A DNA stretch of 64,000 nt from Acinetobacter pittii (GTDB lineage: Bacteria > Pseudomonadota > Gammaproteobacteria > Pseudomonadales > Moraxellaceae), in assembly GCF_034064985.1 (NCBI RefSeq), contig NZ_CP139249.1:3038001-3102000 (forward strand), given 5' to 3'. The position numbers and the translations under genes were made by a program. Positions 25,368 to 34,185 of this stretch are shown here, piece after piece. The notes under the pieces were generated by a model, which was not told the DNA's origin, did no database searches, and was given only the letters and a program-made list of their open reading frames with translations. The stretch's first letter is position 1; each line of letters begins with the position of its first letter.

Positions 25368-26567
25368 ATGTCTAACAGTCATGTCGATGTCATTGTCTTA
25401 GGTGCAGGTGCTTCTGGACTCATGTTGGCTGCACATGCTGCTAAACGAGGACGCTCGGTTTTAATTTTAGAAAAAGCCAATAAAATTGGTAAAAAGATTT
25501 TAATGTCAGGCGGCGGTAAGTGTAACTTTACCAACCTATATGTAGAGCCTGATAATTATATTTCTCATAATCCACACTTTGTTATTTCTGCCCTATCCCG
25601 CTATAGCAATTGGGACTTTATTGGTCTGGTATGTGATTATAAAATTGCTTATGAAGAACGAAAACACGGGCAATTATTCACGCTAAATGGCGCTAAAGAA
25701 ATTTTAGAAATGCTGGTGAGTGAATGCAATAAAACCAACAATGTTGATATTCAAACCCAATGCGAAGCTGTCCAGATTGATTCCTTAGAAAAAGGCGGTT
25801 TTACTGTACACACAAATCAAGGTCGGTTTAGTTGTGAGTCATTAGTGGTGGCTACAGGCGGCTTATCTATTCCGACTTTGGGCGGTTCAGGTTTTGGCTA
25901 TGAATTGGCACAAAAATTTGGTCATCAAATTTTCCCAACCCGCGCAGGTTTAGTCCCGTTTACTTTTTCAGATCATATTAAAGAGGTCACTACACGCCTT
26001 AGTGGTAATGCTTTAGATGTGACTCTAAGTAACTCAAAAAATAGCTTTACTGAAGCATTATTGTTTACGCATCGTGGCTTAAGTGGACCAAGCTCCCTAC
26101 AGCTTTCAAACTATTGGAATACTGGTGAAAGTTTTAAAATTGACTTTTTCCCAAGCCAAGATTTAGCAACTTATTTAAAAGATAAAAAGAAAGCCCAACC
26201 TAAAGTTTTATTGCGTACTCTTCTGAACGAATTTACGGCAAAAAGTATTGTGCAAGAGTTACAGCAACTCATCTGGCCAGAACAGAGTGAAACAGCGATT
26301 GGTAATATCAGTGATGCACAGCTAGATCATATTGCCGAGCAATTACATGGTTTTGCTGTAAAACCATCAGGTACAGAAGGATATCGTACTGCCGAAGTTA
26401 CTTTAGGTGGAGTGGATACAACTGAAGTATCTTCCAAAACCATGGAAAGTAAAAAGCAAAAAGGACTGTTTTTTATTGGCGAAGTACTTGATGTGACTGG
26501 CCATTTAGGAGGTTATAACTTCCAATGGGCTTGGTCTTCCGCTTATGCAGCAGCACAATATGTTTAA
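25368..26567 (+). CDS. HI0933/YhiN-family flavoprotein (NAD(P)/FAD-dependent oxidoreductase)
   Basis: A 399-residue flavoprotein. The dinucleotide-binding start DVIVLGAGASGLMLAAHAAK (GxGxxG) is followed by LILEKANKIGKKILMSGGGKCNFTN, the signature of the HI0933/YhiN/BaiN family. VVATGGLSIPTLGGSGFGY and the C-terminal GGVDTTEVSSKTMESK, LFFIGEVLDVTGHLGGYNFQWAWSS are also typical. The physiological substrate of most members is not known. The gene is single, with a short upstream region holding no clear terminator for the PLP gene. Confidence 0.9.
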   Translation: MSNSHVDVIVLGAGASGLMLAAHAAKRGRSVLILEKANKIGKKILMSGGGKCNFTNLYVEPDNYISHNPHFVISALSRYSNWDFIGLVCDYKIAYEERKHGQLFTLNGAKEILEMLVSECNKTNNVDIQTQCEAVQIDSLEKGGFTVHTNQGRFSCESLVVATGGLSIPTLGGSGFGYELAQKFGHQIFPTRAGLVPFTFSDHIKEVTTRLSGNALDVTLSNSKNSFTEALLFTHRGLSGPSSLQLSNYWNTGESFKIDFFPSQDLATYLKDKKKAQPKVLLRTLLNEFTAKSIVQELQQLIWPEQSETAIGNISDAQLDHIAEQLHGFAVKPSGTEGYRTAEVTLGGVDTTEVSSKTMESKKQKGLFFIGEVLDVTGHLGGYNFQWAWSSAYAAAQYV

Positions 26568-26579
26568 ATGATGAATAAG

Positions 26580-26750
26580 CTAATTTGAGGCTTTCGAATC
26601 ATTTGACGATTTTTCAGAATTACGCGTATGAGTTGTTGTCTGTTTTGATGAATTAGATTTGTTAAATGCAAATTTATAAGCACTTGCTAAAAAACCTACG
26701 GTAATTCCCGCAATGACAATCGGTGCTAAAAAACGACCTGGTTTCTTCAT
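26580..26750 (-). CDS. Small membrane protein (56 aa)
   Basis: An ORF below the usual length cut. It reads MKKPGRFLAPIVIAGITVGF and has one transmembrane helix (about residues 8-28) followed by a polar Ser/Thr/Lys/Asn-rich tail. GAGGAAAATACG lies in good position before the ATG, which supports translation. It is convergent with the flavoprotein gene. It resembles other one-helix small proteins here (28806-29033, 55867-56001) only in general build. Function unknown. Confidence 0.6.
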   Translation of the reverse strand: MKKPGRFLAPIVIAGITVGFLASAYKFAFNKSNSSKQTTTHTRNSEKSSNDSKASN

Positions 26751-26877
26751 CGTATTTTCCTCACTTATTTGTTTTTATAACGACCAAAAAAGGACGACCA
26801 CTCAATATAGAGTGGTCGAACTTATCACAAAAATCAAAGATTTTTTGTACTGTTTATCTGAAAATTAGTTTCATCTA

Positions 26878-28581
26878 CTAAATTTCGTCATTTTCTCCAG
26901 TAGATCCAAAAGGTTTATTTACTGGTGGTTGTGCTGGATTTACTTGCGCAGAATCAGCTGGTTTTGCGTCAGATGACACTGTTGAAGGTGAAGTTGTAGT
27001 CGTCGGTGCAACTGTAGATGTTGAAGAAGTAGGCGTTGCAGATGAGCTACCAGCAGATGGACTACTCGTAGTGGTAGTAGAAGGTGGTTGGTACAGAGGA
27101 TTTGGTTCATTCGCTTCTTTTTTAGCTTTATCTAACAAATCACTCAACAGTCTTTCTGCTGGTTGGCGTCCACCTAAACCAAATGCAAGAGCGAAAGCAA
27201 CTGCCACTGCGCCTAGAGTCAAACCAAATGCAAGGTTAACGATTGAATCTGCAATACCCATCGCTCTTAAACCAAGCGCAAGTACGAGACCAATAATTAA
27301 CACACGAACTAAACTACCTAACCAACGCGAGCTATTATATTCGCCGCGTTGAACCACGTTCGCCACAACATTGGCAAGCCAGAAACCAATAACCAAGATT
27401 ACAGCGCCCAATAGAATGTTTGCACCGAAATGGATAAACATTGCAATTAGACCACTAATTTGATCGAAACCAAGACGATCTGCAGCTTCAGAAACTGCAA
27501 ACAGCATCGTAAAGAATACAATTAACCAGCCAACTGCATTAGAAACTTTAGTTTGACCTAAAAAGCGTTGTACATCTAACTTTGCAGGAATTTCATCAAC
27601 ACCTGTACCTGCAATTAATTCAGCGACTAAGCGGCCAACAAAACGAGAAACAATATAAGCAACCAGTAGAATTAAACCAGCAGCAATAATGTTTGGAATC
27701 GCTTGCAAGATTTCATTGAGCATTGCTGTTGCTGGCTGAGAAATTGTCTCAATACCTAAAGCTTCAAACGCTACAATCAAAGTGGTAATAATGATGATTG
27801 CGAAAACAAATGAACCTAAGAATTTGCCTACGTTAGAGCTTTTGAAAAGACCAATTTTTTCAGCTTGAGCCTGAACACCTAGGCTATTTACCAAACCTTC
27901 AACAATACCGCGTACAATTTTTGCCAAGATATAACCAACAAAAACGATAACGCCAGCAATAAAGATATTTGGTAAAAACGCTACGGCGTCATTTACCATA
28001 TTTTGAACTGGAATCAGTAAGCCTGTTAATCCTAGTATTGAAAGAACAATCGGAAGGAAAAGTAACAATACAAGCCAGTAAAGAATTTCACCAATATTTT
28101 GGCTAATTCCACCTACACCCACTTCACTGCTTAACTTATCATCCAGTTGAGTTCGCGATAAAACATTGGTCACCCCTGCTCGCACCAGTCGAGCAACGAT
28201 CCAACCAATAAAACCGACCACAACAGCAGCAATAATATTTGGAATATAGACGAGTACCTGATTCACCATATTGCTGAACGGGCCACTTACTCCACTAATG
28301 TTAAGTACATTGAGAGCTGCCACTACAGCCAAGATTAAAATAAACCAGAATACGACTTTTGAAATAAGGCCTTCTATATTTGGAGTACGCCCAGTTGCTG
28401 AAGATAATTTTGCATTGGTATTTACTTTTTGCAGAAGTTTTTTAACCCCTGCCGCAACTAATAAAGCAATTATCCAGCCTACCAGTAAGATGACGATTGC
28501 AGCTAAAATAGGATGAAACTGATCCCAGTAATACATCGCATCAAACTGAGCGCCGCGAGGCCCATCAAAAAATTCATTCAT
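26878..28581 (-). CDS. Mechanosensitive-channel-type protein with repeated conserved TM helices
   Basis: A 567-residue inner membrane protein. A module of a transmembrane helix with a PNIIAA start and a basic VARLVR-like end recurs about five times (for example VYIPNIIAAVVVGFIGWIVA, AFLPNIFIAGVIVFVGYILA, QAIPNIIAAGLILLVAYIVS). This is the conserved TM helix repeat found in CmpX-like relatives of the MscS channels. The last hydrophobic part FGLTLGAVAVAFALAFGLGG is glycine/alanine-rich like a pore helix. A soluble tail of about 75 residues is Ser/Thr/Pro-rich and probably disordered. It is monocistronic, and a role in osmotic or envelope stress is inferred from the family. Confidence 0.85.
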   Translation of the reverse strand: MNEFFDGPRGAQFDAMYYWDQFHPILAAIVILLVGWIIALLVAAGVKKLLQKVNTNAKLSSATGRTPNIEGLISKVVFWFILILAVVAALNVLNISGVSGPFSNMVNQVLVYIPNIIAAVVVGFIGWIVARLVRAGVTNVLSRTQLDDKLSSEVGVGGISQNIGEILYWLVLLLFLPIVLSILGLTGLLIPVQNMVNDAVAFLPNIFIAGVIVFVGYILAKIVRGIVEGLVNSLGVQAQAEKIGLFKSSNVGKFLGSFVFAIIIITTLIVAFEALGIETISQPATAMLNEILQAIPNIIAAGLILLVAYIVSRFVGRLVAELIAGTGVDEIPAKLDVQRFLGQTKVSNAVGWLIVFFTMLFAVSEAADRLGFDQISGLIAMFIHFGANILLGAVILVIGFWLANVVANVVQRGEYNSSRWLGSLVRVLIIGLVLALGLRAMGIADSIVNLAFGLTLGAVAVAFALAFGLGGRQPAERLLSDLLDKAKKEANEPNPLYQPPSTTTTSSPSAGSSSATPTSSTSTVAPTTTTSPSTVSSDAKPADSAQVNPAQPPVNKPFGSTGENDEI

Positions 28582-28746
28582 ATTGTTATGTCCTCAATTG
28601 TTATGTTCTTTTCAGTGCTATCAATAGTGAAAACACTTTTCGTTGTTAAAAATGACGATGAATGCGGTCTATCTCACCTTATGTTTTGAATATTTTCTAA
28701 TCAACACAGTTCTGCATAAATACAACAAATTGATGCAAAAGGTTGC

Positions 28747-28780
28747 AAAAAAAGCCTTCAGGTCACGTCCTAAAGACTTT
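28747..28780 (-). terminator. Terminator of the 75-residue membrane protein gene
   Basis: Minus-strand stem AAAGTCTTTAGG / CCTGAAGGCTTT (with G-U pairs, 6-nt loop) followed by TTTTTGC. Confidence 0.7.
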
Positions 28781-28805
28781 CTATAAAGATATACTGTTTA
28801 GCTTA

Positions 28806-29033
28806 TTACCCTTTATAAATATTCAAATCTGAAGTGCTCTTAATGACATGTGGTGTGTCCTCATGTTGAAAAGCGGCTTCTTCTTTAGGTGTTTTGCTGT
28901 GATCAGCAACCATGTAGACGATCAGTGCAATAAGAAAAAGCCCAACAATAATTAAAATGTAAACTGGCAATCTTCTTTTTTTCGCAGTTTCTTCAGGACT
29001 CGTCACATGAGGTGGTTTTGAAAAATCATGCAT
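28806..29033 (-). CDS. Single-helix membrane protein (75 aa)
   Basis: MHDFSKPPHVTSPEETAKKRR is a polar cytosolic head, LPVYILIIVGLFLIALIVYM is a transmembrane helix at about residues 22-42, and the rest is a polar tail with several acidic and histidine residues. GAGGGG precedes the ATG and a terminator follows, so it is a real single gene. No family is recognised. Confidence 0.7.
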   Translation of the reverse strand: MHDFSKPPHVTSPEETAKKRRLPVYILIIVGLFLIALIVYMVADHSKTPKEEAAFQHEDTPHVIKSTSDLNIYKG

Positions 29034-29283
29034 CTTCTTTCCCCTCTTCTTTTATCATTAACTTTATAATCATCATAGCAATTCGGTTTGTTGCATTGTG
29101 TGAAAAAGCATTATGCTAAGGTGTCTGTAGTTGCAAAACTCTACTATTAAAATCATAAAAACAGTATAAAATTTAGTCGAAATTATTTTACCCTCTAAAA
29201 ATAATGATGAGTTATGCCCGAGCTTCTTCAATGTTCTATTTGTAATACAATATGTTTTAGCGGTCACTTTTTATAAAATAGGC

Positions 29284-29289
29284 TATAAT
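29284..29289 (+). promoter_or_regulatory. Possible -10 box of the 140-residue protein gene
   Basis: A perfect TATAAT 32 bp before the first ATG; the -35 at 17 bp (CGGTCA) is poor. Confidence 0.35.
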
Positions 29290-29320
29290 AAGCCCCCTTG
29301 TTTTAAAGCTGCTCTATTTT

Positions 29321-29743
29321 ATGATGTATCGTCAGCAAAACGTAACACTTGATCTCGACACTGACGTCACACATCAATGTTATTTACATCAGACGAGAGA
29401 CGAACATCTCATTGGTATTATTGAATTTAATAAACCAAGTTATGAACTCAAATGGGGTGATTTAGAGTATTTTCGTCGCCGTACTGAAGAATTTTCCGTC
29501 ATGCCGTTTCCTGACTGCATTAATGCCATGATTGTTGATATTCGTAATATTAATATTTTTTTGGACAATGAAGTTCCGATTTTACCTTGGCGTTTACTTG
29601 AAGAAGACTGCCCTGTTCGCTTAGTTGTCCCTCAAGATCGTTTGGAACATTATGCAGGTCTTTTTGAACCAACTTGGCTTTCAACTGATGTAGATAGTGC
29701 AATTGCAGAAATTCGCGAATTTATGGATATGTTTGTCCACTAA
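29321..29743 (+). CDS. Conserved-looking hypothetical protein (140 aa)
   Basis: A soluble, acidic protein with no signal peptide or membrane segment. It begins MMYRQQNVTLDLDTDVTHQC and alternates beta-type and helical segments (GIIEFNKPSYELKWGDLEYF, INAMIVDIRNINIFL, IREFMDMF). I do not recognise the family. The size and alternating pattern could suit a STAS-like or regulatory fold, but no diagnostic motif is visible. It has its own promoter-like -10 box and is convergent with fpr. Confidence 0.65.
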   Translation: MMYRQQNVTLDLDTDVTHQCYLHQTRDEHLIGIIEFNKPSYELKWGDLEYFRRRTEEFSVMPFPDCINAMIVDIRNINIFLDNEVPILPWRLLEEDCPVRLVVPQDRLEHYAGLFEPTWLSTDVDSAIAEIREFMDMFVH

Positions 29744-29792
29744 TAAACATATCCATAAAATTAATTTTAAAGTTCTTTCAAAATAAGATTTA

Positions 29793-30554
29793 TTACCAGT
29801 AATTTTCTACCGCAATATTTCCCTCACCTCGACGATTCATCGTCAAACCACGTCGTTTTAAAGCCTCTTTAGTGTCATCTACCATTTGCGGATTTCCGCA
29901 AAGCATGACATGGCTAGTGGCAGGGTTCAGTTCTATACCAGCAGATTTTTCTAGTTCACCATTTTCAATCAGAATCGGCAAACGATCATGCAATGGCGCA
30001 GATGGATCACGGGTAATAATTGAAATAAATTTAAAACCGTCATGCCCCTCTCCAAAAGTTTCAGCAATCTCTTGAATACGATCGACATAAGCCAATTCAG
30101 CTGCAGTACGGACACTGTAGACCAAATTAATCTTTTGATAATTAGACCAAGTTTCAAAGTCTTGTAGCATCGATAAAAATGGAGCTAAACCTGTACCTGT
30201 TGCCAGTAACCATAAATCATGCGGTAAAGGCTGTTGATAGCGAGCTAAGGTCAAATAGCCATAAGGTATTTTTTCTAAGTAAAGCTCATCATCTACTTTT
30301 AGATGTTGAAGATTTGAAGTAAATGCACCATCTGGCACTACAATCGAGAAGAATTCAAGCGTTTCATCAAATGGTGAAGAGACAACCGAATAAGCACGGA
30401 CAACAAGCTCCTCTCCAACTTTCAGCCCAATACGTGCAAATTGCCCAGCCGTAAATTTAAAATGTGCAGGGCGAGTCATGGTGAAACTGAAAAGAGTTGG
30501 GGTCCAGCGGTGTACAGATAAAACTTTTTCTACGCTAAATTTTTCAATTGACAT
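29793..30554 (-). CDS. fpr: Ferredoxin/flavodoxin--NADP reductase
   Basis: Transfers electrons between NADPH and ferredoxin or flavodoxin, for oxidative stress defence and iron-sulfur repair. The 253-residue protein has the FAD-binding RAYSVVSSP motif, the PDGAFTSNLQHLKVDDELY segment, the NADP-binding LLATGTGLAPFLSML and VMLCGNPQMV, and the short C-terminus GEGNIAVENYW typical of the bacterial (Pseudomonas/Azotobacter) subclass. It is divergent from a LysR gene 86 bp away. In Pseudomonas the LysR regulator FinR sits in this position and controls fprA. Confidence 0.94.
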   Translation of the reverse strand: MSIEKFSVEKVLSVHRWTPTLFSFTMTRPAHFKFTAGQFARIGLKVGEELVVRAYSVVSSPFDETLEFFSIVVPDGAFTSNLQHLKVDDELYLEKIPYGYLTLARYQQPLPHDLWLLATGTGLAPFLSMLQDFETWSNYQKINLVYSVRTAAELAYVDRIQEIAETFGEGHDGFKFISIITRDPSAPLHDRLPILIENGELEKSAGIELNPATSHVMLCGNPQMVDDTKEALKRRGLTMNRRGEGNIAVENYW

Positions 30555-30640
30555 GATTTCAACGTGGCATGAAATAGTGCGCTCATGTTAGCATGACAGC
30601 CGAAATAATGAATACTTTTAAACGTTAAGGCTTTTTAAAC

Positions 30641-31525
30641 ATGCGCATGACATTACGCCAGTTGGCTGTTTTTGTAGCAGTCGCTCAAGAAGGAACTGTC
30701 ACTAAAGCCAGTGATGCGGTCAGACTGACGCAAAGTGCAGCAAGTATGGCTTTAGCAGATTTAGAGGATGGCCTTGGTGCTCCTCTATTTGATCGTTTAG
30801 GTAAACGATTACAGCTTAATGATTTAGGTCGTTTTCTATTACCACAAGCCCTAGAAATATTAGGTCGCTGTGAAGCTTTTGAGCAAGCTGCAAAAGGTGA
30901 ATTGCAAAGCATTGATTTACGTATTGGGGCCACTTTAACAATTAGTGATTACCTCATGCCAGATTTAATGGCAAACTTTTTACAGCATCATCCTAAAGCA
31001 CATTTGCAATTACAGGTGGGCAATACACGCCAAATGATTGAAGCAGTTAATCAATTCCAACTTGATTTAGCTTTAATTGAAGGATCATGTCATTTACCTC
31101 AGCTCCAATGTATCCACTGGCGTGATGATGAGCTTGCAGTATGCTGCTCTCCAAATCATCCATTAGCACGCTTAAATAGACCTTTAACAGCTCATGATTT
31201 TCTTCAAATCGAATGGATTTTACGTGAAGAAGGTTCAGGAACGCGTGAAGTTTTTGATAACGCTATATTGCAAGATCTACCAGACGCGAATATTCGCCTC
31301 ACCCTAGGTCACAATGAAGCAATCTTAAAAATTGTTGCTGGTGGTTTAGGTATGTCATGTATTTCTAAACTTGCTATTGAACCTCTAATTGAAAAGGGAC
31401 AATTAGTAATTTTAGATACACCATTTTGGCAGCTTACCCGCCCGCTTTATATGCTGGTACACCGTCAAAAGTATCAGGGTCCAGGCCTCAAAGCATTCTT
31501 ACAATTTTGTGAAGATCAGGTTTAA
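30641..31525 (+). CDS. LysR-family regulator, FinR-like
   Basis: A 294-residue transcription factor with the N-terminal winged helix (MTLRQLAVFVAVAQEGTVTK, ASDAVRLTQSAASMALADLE) and a periplasmic-binding-type effector domain (IDLRIGATLTISDYLMPDLM, LIEGSCHLPQ, EEGSGTREVFDNAIL). Its divergence from fpr across 86 bp matches the finR-fprA arrangement of Pseudomonas putida, where FinR is needed for induction by superoxide. Orthology is inferred from synteny and general similarity, not proven. A hairpin overlapping the stop codon ends it. Confidence 0.88.
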   Translation: MRMTLRQLAVFVAVAQEGTVTKASDAVRLTQSAASMALADLEDGLGAPLFDRLGKRLQLNDLGRFLLPQALEILGRCEAFEQAAKGELQSIDLRIGATLTISDYLMPDLMANFLQHHPKAHLQLQVGNTRQMIEAVNQFQLDLALIEGSCHLPQLQCIHWRDDELAVCCSPNHPLARLNRPLTAHDFLQIEWILREEGSGTREVFDNAILQDLPDANIRLTLGHNEAILKIVAGGLGMSCISKLAIEPLIEKGQLVILDTPFWQLTRPLYMLVHRQKYQGPGLKAFLQFCEDQV

Positions 31526-31541
31526 AACCTGATCTTTTCTT
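31512..31541. terminator. Bidirectional terminator between LysR and cold-shock genes
   Basis: Perfect 11-bp stem AAGATCAGGTT (31512-31522) and AACCTGATCTT (31526-31536); the LysR stop codon TAA is the whole loop. T-rich on the plus side. Confidence 0.8.
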
Positions 31542-31544
31542 TAA

Positions 31545-31838
31545 TTAACGTCGAAAATTTGACAACAATTCACTTGTGATCGCTTTATTGTGATCCGCAA
31601 TTTTATTTTTCTTGGTTTTCGCAGGATTTGGGTCAACACGCTCAATTTTGATCGCTTTAAATTTGCCCTGATTATCTGCGGCAAGAAATCTTACTTTTTC
31701 ATTTCTTTTCGGTTCGCCCTCTGATGCAGGGAAATCAGAAATATGAAAGAAAATATCTCCTTCACTAGTTTCAATAAAACCAAACCCTTTATCAGGGTTA
31801 TATTGTTTTACCCATCCAGTATAAAACTCTTGCTTCAT
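31545..31838 (-). CDS. Cold-shock-domain protein (97 aa)
   Basis: A nucleic-acid-binding OB-fold protein. Residues about 5-66 form the cold-shock domain, with RNP1-like NPDKGFGFIET and RNP2-like DIFFHISDF, then QGKFKAIKIERV. A basic C-terminal extension of about 30 residues (DPNPAKTKKNKIADHNKAI) is longer than classical CspA (about 70 residues). Shine-Dalgarno GGGGAAAGATC precedes the ATG. Likely an RNA chaperone; induction by cold cannot be seen. Confidence 0.88.
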   Translation of the reverse strand: MKQEFYTGWVKQYNPDKGFGFIETSEGDIFFHISDFPASEGEPKRNEKVRFLAADNQGKFKAIKIERVDPNPAKTKKNKIADHNKAITSELLSNFRR

Positions 31839-31880
31839 GATCTTTCCCCTATTTTTCCAATCCAGTTGTTGCGGTAAATA

Positions 31881-31938
31881 AAAAAGAGACTCACGATTCC
31901 GTTTTAAAATTATACGGTTTAATGAAGTCTCTTTTTAT
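31881..31938 (-). terminator. upp terminator
   Basis: Outer stem AAAAAGAGACT (31881-31891) and AGTCTCTTTTT (31926-31936), with a second inner stem CCGT/ACGG. On the minus strand it follows the upp stop and ends in T residues. Confidence 0.75.
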
Positions 31939-31953
31939 TACGATTTCAAAAAA

Positions 31954-32589
31954 TTAATCTTTTTGTACACTACCAAAAATTTTATCGCCAGCATCGCCCA
32001 AGCCAGGAACAATATAACCTTGTTCATTTAAGCCATTATCAATAGATGCTGTATAAATTTGCACATCTGGATGAGCTGCTTCAACTTTAGCAACACCTTC
32101 TGGAGCGGCAACTAACACCATAACACGGATATCTTTACAGCCACTCGCCTTTAACACATCAATAGCAGCAACTAAAGAATTACCTGTTGCCAACATTGGG
32201 TCAATAATCATCGCAAGACGGTTAGCTACATCTGGAACTAGTTTTTTATAATAAGTACGAACTTCTAGTGTTTCTTCATTACGCTCAAGACCTAAAACAC
32301 TCACCTTTGCGCTTGGAATCAGATTAAGCACACCATCCAACATACCAATTCCGGCACGTAAAATCGGTACAATCGTTATTTTCTTACCAGCAATACGCTG
32401 TGTAGTAACAGTTCCAGCCCATCCATCAATTTCGCAATCCACAACTGGTAAATCTTTTGTTGCTTCATACGTCAATAACATAGTCACTTCCTGAGCAAGC
32501 TCACGGAAGTTCTTGGTACTGATATCAGCACGACGTAACAAACCTAATTTATGACGAATAAGTGGGTGACGAATTTCTTGAATGGCCAC
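31954..32589 (-). CDS. upp: Uracil phosphoribosyltransferase
   Basis: Salvages uracil with PRPP to UMP. The 211-residue protein carries [15 protein letters not shown] at the N-terminus, [15 protein letters not shown], the PRPP-binding loop [20 protein letters not shown], and the C-terminal uracil-binding region [23 protein letters not shown]. Length and motifs are canonical. It is flanked by terminators on both sides, and is a single gene. Confidence 0.97.
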   Translation of the reverse strand: MAIQEIRHPLIRHKLGLLRRADISTKNFRELAQEVTMLLTYEATKDLPVVDCEIDGWAGTVTTQRIAGKKITIVPILRAGIGMLDGVLNLIPSAKVSVLGLERNEETLEVRTYYKKLVPDVANRLAMIIDPMLATGNSLVAAIDVLKASGCKDIRVMVLVAAPEGVAKVEAAHPDVQIYTASIDNGLNEQGYIVPGLGDAGDKIFGSVQKD

Positions 32590-32646
32590 AGATGTTACCT
32601 AAAAATATAAAAACGTATTTATTATAATCTTTTTTTAACGCTCAAT

Positions 32647-32680
32647 AAAAAAAAGCCTCCAGTTTTGGAGGCTTTTTTGT
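32647..32680 (-). terminator. Terminator of the nuo operon
   Basis: Stem AAAAAAGCCTCC / GGAGGCTTTTTT (about 32649-32660 and 32667-32678, 6-nt loop). On the minus strand it lies 11 bp after the nuoN stop and ends in a T-tract. Confidence 0.88.
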
Positions 32681-32689
32681 ACACCAGAA

Positions 32690-34183
32690 TTACTGTTGTG
32701 AAAGCATGAAATGTAATGGAGATAAAATTTCTGCTTTTAATGCCAAATTAATCATTGGATCTGGATAAACACCCAAAATTATAACTAATGCAGCAGCAGC
32801 CAATACCATTAAACCACCCACTTTTTGTCCCCAATGAGCATCTGCATCAATACGAGGAGTTTCTGGTGGGGTCATATACATGACAACCATCACACGTAAG
32901 TAATAGTACAAACCGATACCACTACCCACAATAATCATTGCAGCTAAGAACCAGTGTTGAGTTGTTACAGCAGCCATTACCACCAAGAACTTACCAATGA
33001 AGCCTGCTGTTAATGGAATACCAGCCAAAGATAACATCATGACTGTTAAAGTTGCTGTAAGTACTGGACGACGCCAGAACAAACCACGGTAATCTGCAAG
33101 GCTTTGTGCTTCATCTACGTTGTTATATGGGCTAGACATTAACGCTACCGCACCAAAGGCACCGATAGTTGTTAATACATAAGACACCACATATACAGTT
33201 ACGCTACCTAAGCTTGCATAAGTCATGCTAATTAAAGCAATTAACAAATAACCGAAGTGAGCAATAGATGAATAACCAAGAATACGTTTTAAGTTAACCT
33301 GACGAACAGCGAGTAAGTTACCAACCAAAATCGACAATACAGCAATGATTGTCAAAATAGTTACTAACGAGTTCACCATCATTGCGCCTGAAGCAAGCAT
33401 ATAGCGCACGAATAAACCAATTGTTGCAACTTTAGCAGCAGTTGCTAAGAAAGTTGCCATTGGTGCTGGTGCGCCTGCATATACATCCGGAGTCCATTTA
33501 TGGAACGGCGCAAGCGACAATTTAAATGCAACAGCAAAGATAATAAGTGCTAAACCTAATAACACCATTGGCTGTTTGATTGCTTCAAATAATGCTTGTA
33601 CAGAATCATAGAATGAAAGTGAACCTGTATATGCATAAATATATGCCATACCCATCAACAACATGGCAGAAGCTGTTGCTGAAAGTACAAGGTATTTGAT
33701 ACCCGCTTCAAGTGAACTACTACGTTGATAAGTATAAGCAAGTAAGCCGTATACAGGGATCGACATTAATTCAAGGCTAATGAAGAACGATGCATAATGA
33801 GAACTTGCAACCATCAACATTGCACCTGCTACTGAAGCAAGTAACAAAAGATAGAGTTCTTCGCGGTTGTCTTTATAAGTCTCGATATAGGCGTGAGACA
33901 AAGTACAACAAGCCAATGCCGCAATCAAAATCATAAATTGATAGAACATGGTAAATGGATCAACCATAAACATGCCCATCACATTTGCCGGAACAAACTT
34001 ACCGCCAAATACTGCAAATAAAATATAAAGTGCAGCGAGGTTTAAACCAACAACAGAAGTCGTTGCGATTAAATTATGATTACGCTTAATAGAAATTAAC
34101 AACATGACGACGATTGTTGTCAAAGCAACAATCATCACCGGAGTTAAAGGCATAAGCGTAGAGTATGATACTGTGAAGTTCAT
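32690..34183 (-). CDS. nuoN: NADH-quinone oxidoreductase subunit N
   Basis: One of three antiporter-like proton-pumping subunits of complex I in the inner membrane. The 497-residue protein has about 14 helices and the Mrp-antiporter core: LELMSIPVYGLLAYTYQRSSSLEAGIKYLVL, FKLSLAPFHKWTPDVYAGAP with the half-channel lysines, and LKRILGYSSIAHFGYLLIAL. Last gene of the 13-gene operon, two bases after nuoM. Length matches E. coli NuoN. Confidence 0.97.
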   Translation of the reverse strand: MNFTVSYSTLMPLTPVMIVALTTIVVMLLISIKRNHNLIATTSVVGLNLAALYILFAVFGGKFVPANVMGMFMVDPFTMFYQFMILIAALACCTLSHAYIETYKDNREELYLLLLASVAGAMLMVASSHYASFFISLELMSIPVYGLLAYTYQRSSSLEAGIKYLVLSATASAMLLMGMAYIYAYTGSLSFYDSVQALFEAIKQPMVLLGLALIIFAVAFKLSLAPFHKWTPDVYAGAPAPMATFLATAAKVATIGLFVRYMLASGAMMVNSLVTILTIIAVLSILVGNLLAVRQVNLKRILGYSSIAHFGYLLIALISMTYASLGSVTVYVVSYVLTTIGAFGAVALMSSPYNNVDEAQSLADYRGLFWRRPVLTATLTVMMLSLAGIPLTAGFIGKFLVVMAAVTTQHWFLAAMIIVGSGIGLYYYLRVMVVMYMTPPETPRIDADAHWGQKVGGLMVLAAAALVIILGVYPDPMINLALKAEILSPLHFMLSQQ

Positions 34184-34185
34184 GA

